From contig JAADCQ010000083.1 of the NCBI GenBank assembly GCA_013154335.1, positions 1-44,575 of the forward strand: a stretch of DNA of 44,575 nt, in the 5' to 3' direction. The position numbers were made by a program, and so were the translations under genes. The stretch comes from Methanopyri archaeon. GTDB lineage: Archaea; JAADCQ01; Methanopyri; Methanopyrales; Methanopyraceae. The notes beneath the pieces were generated by a model that worked only from the letters and a program-made list of their open reading frames with translations, was not told the DNA's origin and made no database searches. Positions 40,376 through 44,575 of the stretch are shown one piece after another. Position 1 is the stretch's first letter; the number at the start of each line of letters is the position of its first letter.

Positions 40376-40927
40376 TCACTCCCACCACTCCGGCTTGCCC
40401 AGTCCCTCCCTCTTGGTGGATAGGGCTATCTTGGAGTCCCTCGGGCGTTCTTCGTCGAGGCTCACGCTAACGACCATGGCCTTGACGACGTCCCCCCGCC
40501 TGAGCTCACGGCCCGTCTCCTCGCCTATCAGGACCTCCCTCGAGGCGTCGTACCTCATGTACTCGTCCGCGATCTGGGAGACGTGTAGGAGACCGTCCAG
40601 CGGCCCCAGCCTCACGAAGGCACCGAACTCCTTGACCCTCGTCACCTCTCCCACGACGACCTCCTTCTCCACGGGCCTGAACACCAGGGCCCTGAACCTG
40701 ACGTTGTGGTAGGCCGCCCCGTCCCCCGGGAATATACCCTCGTCCTCGACGTCCAGCACCTCGTCCACGAAGATCACGAACCCGACCGGCTCGCCGTCCT
40801 CGTCCTCCTTGAACAGTCTACCCTCGACGTCGTTCTCGAGGGCCTTGAGGACGGCCTCCTCGACGTCGCCCGTGAAGTGGGTGGGGGGGATGCGGACCGT
40901 GGTCTCCAGTTCGACGAACTCGTACAC
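40376..40927 (-). CDS. rpoE: RNA polymerase subunit E' (Rpo7)
   Basis: 183 residues from GTG at 40927, giving MYEFVELETTVRIPP as in other archaea; GTG at 40939 would add four residues. RPB7-like N-terminal domain and a C-terminal S1 domain (GEVTRVKEFGAFVRLGPLDGLLHVSQI). It forms the polymerase stalk with RpoF. The GGTGA Shine-Dalgarno covers the ppa stop codon. Confidence 0.96.
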   Translation of the reverse strand: MYEFVELETTVRIPPTHFTGDVEEAVLKALENDVEGRLFKEDEDGEPVGFVIFVDEVLDVEDEGIFPGDGAAYHNVRFRALVFRPVEKEVVVGEVTRVKEFGAFVRLGPLDGLLHVSQIADEYMRYDASREVLIGEETGRELRRGDVVKAMVVSVSLDEERPRDSKIALSTKREGLGKPEWWE

Positions 40928-40935
40928 GGGCCCCT

Positions 40936-41469
40936 TCACCCGTGCTCGCGCTCGTATATCTCGATGGACTTCTCGATGGCGCGCTTGGCCGCGTCGGCGC
41001 CCTCCCAACCGTGTACCTCCGTCTCCTTACCCTCCAGCCTCTTGTACTCGGAGAACATGTGGGCTATCTCGTCCAGCCTATGCTTCGGCACGTCGTCGAT
41101 GTCCTCGACGTCCTCGTACCTGGGGTCCTCCACGGGCACGGCCAACACCTTGTCGTCCGGGTCGCCCTGGTCGGTCATCCTCATGAGACCGATGGGTCTC
41201 GCCTCTATAACGCAGCCCGGGAACGTCGGTTCCTCCATGATGACGATGATGTCCAGGGGGTCCCCGTCCTCGTAGAGCGTCCTCGGGATGAAACCGTAAT
41301 CGTACGGGTAGTGGAACGGGGAGTAGAGAACCCTATCCAGCTTGAAGATACCCTTCTCCTCGTCGTACTCGTACTTGTTCCTGCACCCGGCCGGTATCTC
41401 TATCACGGCGTACACGACGTCCGGCGGGTTGGGACCGGGCTCCAGGTCCTTCCATAGGTTCTCGACCAA
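40936..41469 (-). CDS. ppa: Inorganic pyrophosphatase, family I
   Basis: 177 residues, TTG at 41469. Soluble enzyme that hydrolyses pyrophosphate. Signature [11 protein letters not shown] with the three metal-binding aspartates, plus [15 protein letters not shown] and [10 protein letters not shown]. Located between the RraA-like gene and rpoE in the expression operon. Confidence 0.97.
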   Translation of the reverse strand: MVENLWKDLEPGPNPPDVVYAVIEIPAGCRNKYEYDEEKGIFKLDRVLYSPFHYPYDYGFIPRTLYEDGDPLDIIVIMEEPTFPGCVIEARPIGLMRMTDQGDPDDKVLAVPVEDPRYEDVEDIDDVPKHRLDEIAHMFSEYKRLEGKETEVHGWEGADAAKRAIEKSIEIYEREHG

Positions 41470-41487
41470 GCCGGTCGAACCCCCGGG

Positions 41488-42066
41488 TCAGATCTGCCGT
41501 AGGATCTCCCTCCAGGGTTTTCCATCCCGGACATCGGCCGCGACCTTGGATTCCAACTCGTGTATCTCCTTCGCGGCCTCTAGAACGTCCTCCCACTCGT
41601 CCCCGGGAACGACCACAACGCCGCTCTTATCGGCCACTATAACGTCTCCGGTACGGACGAGAACGCCCCCGATGTACACGTCCACGCCTATCTCGCCCCG
41701 CGAGGCGTGGGAACCCGCCTGACACGTGGTGCCTCGGGCGAAAACGGGGTAGTTCAACTCCTCGATGTCCTCCACGTCCCTCACCAACCCGTCCACCACG
41801 GTCCCGGCCAGACCCTTCTCGACCGCGGAGAGCGACGAGAGCCCTCCCCAGAACGCCCTGATACCGTCCTCCGGTTTGATGACCAAGACGTCACCTTCGT
41901 CCGCCTCGTCCACGGCCTCCACCACGATGCCCCAGTCCTTACCCTCGACCTTGACGGTCAGCGCCCTCCCCACGACGGGCGTCGGACCCGCGATGTGCCG
42001 TATCCCGGGGAGCCCGTACCTCTTCCCGGCGGCGTCGGAGATCAACGGTGCGGTGACTTCCTTCAA
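41488..42066 (-). CDS. RraA-like protein (HMG/CHA aldolase family)
   Basis: 192 residues, TTG at 42066, overlapping the PIN gene stop by four bases. RraA/4-hydroxy-4-methyl-2-oxoglutarate aldolase fold: GGLSSLSAVEKGLAGTVVDGLVRDVEDI and YPVFARGTTC. Bacterial RraA inhibits RNase E; other members are metal-dependent aldolases. The archaeal role is unknown. Setting among RNA genes hints at an RNA-related job without proof. Confidence 0.85.
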   Translation of the reverse strand: MKEVTAPLISDAAGKRYGLPGIRHIAGPTPVVGRALTVKVEGKDWGIVVEAVDEADEGDVLVIKPEDGIRAFWGGLSSLSAVEKGLAGTVVDGLVRDVEDIEELNYPVFARGTTCQAGSHASRGEIGVDVYIGGVLVRTGDVIVADKSGVVVVPGDEWEDVLEAAKEIHELESKVAADVRDGKPWREILRQI

Positions 42067-42473
42067 CCCCTCTCACCCACCACGGTGAGGTGTGTGGTCT
42101 GACGCATGGTGATCACGGGGATCCCGGCGTCGAGGGCCGCGCGTTTCAACGCCTTGTCCTGGGTGCACAGATAAGGGTTGGGAACCCGCTCGGCCAGGTT
42201 GAGGAGGGCCTCGTCCCCGTCCCTCCCCTCGACCTCGACGACCTCCACGTCCTTGAGGTCCAGGAGGGAGAGCGCCACCCTCGCCGCCACCCTGTCCGAA
42301 CCGCGGGCGGAGGAAGCTATGCGCTCGAGTTCCTCGACGACCTGGGGGGCGGTCACGGGGACGTAGGACCCGAGAAGCCGTTCCAGCTCGGAGAACACGT
42401 CCACCCCGTGCTGGTGAGGGATCATGAGGAAGTTGGCGTCCAGTAGGGCGTGGGGGAGGGCCTTCTCCTTCAG
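42063..42473 (-). CDS. PIN domain RNase-like protein (Fcf1/COG1412 type)
   Basis: About 136 residues if translation starts at CTG 42473; the only ATG/GTG/TTG upstream in frame is at 42554, well inside aIF2-gamma. PIN acidic residues are visible in [18 protein letters not shown] and [10 protein letters not shown]. Archaeal homologues next to aIF2-gamma are common, and the relatives act in rRNA processing. CTG overlaps the aIF2-gamma stop as CTGA, with GGTGATAAAGGG upstream. Confidence 0.85.
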   Translation of the reverse strand: MKEKALPHALLDANFLMIPHQHGVDVFSELERLLGSYVPVTAPQVVEELERIASSARGSDRVAARVALSLLDLKDVEVVEVEGRDGDEALLNLAERVPNPYLCTQDKALKRAALDAGIPVITMRQTTHLTVVGERG

Positions 42474-43729
42474 CCCTTTATCACCCCGTGTCCGATGAGC
42501 CTCCACCTCTGTATCCTCCTGCTGATGGCGACCCTGTCCCCTTCCTCCGCGCACACGGGCTGCTTCAACTTGATCTCTATCTCATCGCCCCTGGCGCTCG
42601 TGACCACTCCCACCGTGGTAGCCGTTCCCACGGTCAACATCAGGACCTCGTTCGTTCGGATGGGTTCCACCTTCCTCTCCTCCTCGGTTCCCACGACCCT
42701 CTCCAACAGCTCCACGTCCAGCAGGAGCTCGTGGCGCACAGGGGGCAGCGTGTCGGGCTCGCCCGCCACCTGACCGGACAGCCTGTCCGCCTTGGTCATG
42801 GCGGGGTCCAGCTTCGTACCGACGCCGACTAGACCCCCGGGCCTGGCCTCCTCCACCGGGGTGACGTTGGCATAGAGGCTCGTGACCTCCGTGTAGATGG
42901 GCTCCCACTTCACCCTACCGTAGCTCTCGACCCGCCTGCCGGGTCGGATCTCTATCTCGTCGCCGATCTTCACCTTACCCTGCACGATGGCGCCTCCGAT
43001 GACGCCACCCTGGAGCTCCTCGGGCCTGGCACCGGGCTTGTTGACGTCGAAGGACCTCGCGATGTACATCCGGAAGGGCGCGTTGAGGTCGTGCTCGGGG
43101 GGTTCGAACGTCTCGTACATGGCCTCGACGAGCACGTCCAGGTTGGCCCCGTGCTGCGCGGAGACCGGGATTATGGGCACCTCGTCCGGATCCAGGTGCG
43201 TTTCCTCCTCCAGGAACCTCACTATCTGCTCGTAGTTCTCCCTGGCCTCCTCGGGCGTCACGAGGTCGATCTTGTTCTGGGCCACCACGACCTGGTCCAC
43301 GCCGATTATCTCCAGCGCCATGAGGTGCTCCCTGGTCTGAGGCTGCGGACACGGCTCGTTGGCCGCGATGACCAGGACCGCGGCGTCCATTATCGCGGCT
43401 CCGGACAACATCGTGGCCATCAGGGTCTCGTGCCCGGGCGAATCGACGAAGGAAACCCTCCTCAACCACTCCGTCTCCTTGCCGCACTCCGGGCACTCCT
43501 CCTCCACGGAGTACGTACCGCACTCGGGACACCTCGTGAACACGGTGTCCGCGTAGCCCAGCCTGATGGATATCCCTCTCCTGGTCTCCTCGCTGTGCGT
43601 GTCCGTCCACACGCCGGACAGGGCCTGCGTCAGCGTCGTCTTACCGTGATCCACGTGGCCCACCATTCCGATGTTCATCTCGGCCTGCTGGAACCTGGGA
43701 TCCTCCACGTGACGTAGGTCTATCGGCAC
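42470..43729 (-). CDS. eif2g: Translation initiation factor 2 subunit gamma
   Basis: 419 residues, GTG at 43729. The tRNA-binding GTPase subunit of aIF2. G1 [11 protein letters not shown]3 DSPGHE, G4 NKID, a zinc knuckle (CPECG ... CPECG) and EF-Tu-like domains II and III. It follows rps6e by 34 bases. Confidence 0.98.
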   Translation of the reverse strand: MPIDLRHVEDPRFQQAEMNIGMVGHVDHGKTTLTQALSGVWTDTHSEETRRGISIRLGYADTVFTRCPECGTYSVEEECPECGKETEWLRRVSFVDSPGHETLMATMLSGAAIMDAAVLVIAANEPCPQPQTREHLMALEIIGVDQVVVAQNKIDLVTPEEARENYEQIVRFLEEETHLDPDEVPIIPVSAQHGANLDVLVEAMYETFEPPEHDLNAPFRMYIARSFDVNKPGARPEELQGGVIGGAIVQGKVKIGDEIEIRPGRRVESYGRVKWEPIYTEVTSLYANVTPVEEARPGGLVGVGTKLDPAMTKADRLSGQVAGEPDTLPPVRHELLLDVELLERVVGTEEERKVEPIRTNEVLMLTVGTATTVGVVTSARGDEIEIKLKQPVCAEEGDRVAISRRIQRWRLIGHGVIKG

Positions 43730-43763
43730 GCCGCTTCAACCCCAGACGGTGACCGCGAGGACT

Positions 43764-44165
43764 TCACTCCTCCTCTCCCTCGCCTCCCTCGAACAGGAGT
43801 TCCTCCACGGGCTTGTCCCCGTACTCCACGATCTTGGTGTTCACCTGGACTATATCCTCGCTGATCGTGTTACCGTGGACGGTCTTCCTCCTCCTCTCTC
43901 CCTTCTCCCTGGGGTGGAAACCGGGCGGACCGCTCAGCAACACCCTGACCCTGACCGGACCGTGGATGTCCGGCCTCATCGGGAAACCGTCCTTGTCCGA
44001 CCCTCCCCTGATCTCCAGCTTGTAGCCCGGCAGTCCCACTATCTCACCGTCGATGATGTCACCTATCTTCTTACCCAGGAGTCTCTCGGCCTTCTCTCCC
44101 TTGATCTCGACCTGGTAAGAACGGGCCTTCTTAGGGTCCGCTATCACCACTTTGAACTCCGGCAC
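43764..44165 (-). CDS. rps6e: Ribosomal protein S6e (eS6)
   Basis: 133 residues, GTG at 44165. Conserved [35 protein letters not shown] and [16 protein letters not shown](V); acidic C-terminal tail. First gene of the long minus-strand operon that runs to bud32. Confidence 0.97.
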   Translation of the reverse strand: MPEFKVVIADPKKARSYQVEIKGEKAERLLGKKIGDIIDGEIVGLPGYKLEIRGGSDKDGFPMRPDIHGPVRVRVLLSGPPGFHPREKGERRRKTVHGNTISEDIVQVNTKIVEYGDKPVEELLFEGGEGEEE

Positions 44166-44218
44166 GCTCCTTCACCCCGCGGACCGCGGCTTCCTCCACC
44201 CGGACGCGGCCCGGATCG

Positions 44219-44229
44219 TTCTTTAAGTC
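44219..44229 (-). promoter_or_regulatory. TATA element for the rps6e operon
   Basis: On the minus strand GACTTAAAGAA lies about 55 bases before the rps6e GTG, the only AT-rich patch between rps6e and the cfbB fragment. Confidence 0.45.
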
Positions 44230-44239
44230 TTGTAGGCGG

Positions 44240-44575
44240 TCAACGGGCCTCGGTCGCCGCACGGGTGAAGTTGGCCGCCATCCCCGGATGGGACGCCGCG
44301 TGCACGTGAACGTACGTCCCGAGCACGTTACCCGCGCCCGGCGGCACGAACCCCTCCCTACCGTCCAACCCCTGACCGCGCAACACCCTGTACACGGTCC
44401 TCAAGGGCGACGGATCCACTATCCTCGAGTAGTGGAACTCGTGCCCCTTGAACACCTCCCCCTCCACGGTGACCGGCGTGTCCGCCTCGGCCTCCGCGAC
44501 CGTGTAACTCAACCCCTGCACCCTGTCCGTCATCTCGACTTCGACCGGGAAGACACCCACCCAATCGTAACGCTC
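44240..44575 (-). CDS. cfbB: C-terminal part of CfbB/CbiA-type a,c-diamide synthase
   Basis: A fragment of about 112 codons, open to the right edge, so the start is outside the window. The visible part is the class I glutaminase-like end of cobyrinate/Ni-sirohydrochlorin a,c-diamide synthase: VEMTDRVQGLSYTV, GEVFKGHEFHYSRI, then GNVLGTYVHVHAASHP. In F430 synthesis CfbB amidates the a and c acetates of Ni-sirohydrochlorin. CbiA of the cobamide pathway is the close alternative; both could be present in the genome. Confidence 0.85.
   Translation of the reverse strand, partial: ERYDWVGVFPVEVEMTDRVQGLSYTVAEAEADTPVTVEGEVFKGHEFHYSRIVDPSPLRTVYRVLRGQGLDGREGFVPPGAGNVLGTYVHVHAASHPGMAANFTRAATEAR

Noticed and set aside
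1-44575. tRNA, rRNA, CRISPR repeats or transposase genes
   Set aside because: I looked in every gap on both strands for tRNA-like ends, regularly spaced repeats and recombinase motifs and saw none.

Overview
The window looks like a chromosomal segment of a hyperthermophilic methanogen of the Methanopyrus type. The reasons are: archaeal information-processing genes (PolD small subunit, RpoK, RpoE, Spt4, aIF2-gamma, aIF5B, archaeal RecJ/GAN, KEOPS Kae1 and Bud32, SRP19); coenzyme F430 genes (a Mur-ligase-like CfbE and the C-terminus of a CfbB/CbiA-type amidase); archaeosine-pathway QueC; very high GC; frequent GTG and TTG starts; and short 'GGTGA' Shine-Dalgarno sites. The genus is an inference from gene content, not from a marker I can align. 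I saw no rRNA, tRNA, CRISPR array or insertion sequence, and no gene-free stretch longer than 300 bases.

Layout. 1-1420: a hypothetical protein (open to the left edge) convergent with a small PH-domain membrane protein. 1659-5177: a giant CobN/ChlH-type chelatase preceded by a cluster of GGTGTT repeats. 5285-5785: a secreted protein with a 21-Cys head and a Thr-rich tail. 6052-9344: pth2, infB (aIF5B), an XTP pyrophosphatase and rps15. At about 9.35 kb the strand composition flips from G/T-rich to C/A-rich on the + strand. 9403-14380: recJ/GAN, facing a five-gene minus-strand operon (HTH regulator, UPF0148 zinc-ribbon protein, ATP-grasp ligase, cfbE, ndk). 14471-21565: UPF0147, a class II aldolase, an AT-rich lysine-rich membrane protein, polB, a DUF1611 protein, an M20 peptidase, rpoK, ferredoxin, rps2 and an ASCH protein. 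21685-27068: an amino-acid permease with a structured leader, a UPF0235 protein, two paralogous Cys-containing genes each paired with a membrane/surface protein gene in mirror orientation, and a Met/Cys-rich mini membrane protein.

27055-31718 is a six-gene minus-strand operon (pdxT, glutamate-synthase-type amidotransferase and GXGXG subunits, queC, a small membrane exporter-like protein, an RlmI-like RNA methyltransferase). 31768-38437 holds a hexapeptide-repeat protein, an AK6-type kinase, an AmrS-like radical SAM enzyme, a K+-channel/RCK protein with an altered selectivity filter, hemD, SRP19, kae1 and an unknown gene. 38443-44165 is an eleven-gene minus-strand expression operon (rps6e, aIF2-gamma, PIN protein, RraA-like, ppa, rpoE, spt4, dephospho-CoA kinase, rps24e, rps27ae, bud32), followed by the cfbB fragment at the right edge.

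Functionally the segment is mostly translation, transcription and replication machinery, interleaved with tetrapyrrole metabolism (CobN, HemD, CfbE, CfbB). The least described items are the Cys/Thr secreted protein next to the chelatase, the mirrored paralogue pairs at 23.6-26.6 kb, the HTH regulator with a DUF2179-like domain heading the cfbE operon, and the channel with a non-canonical filter.
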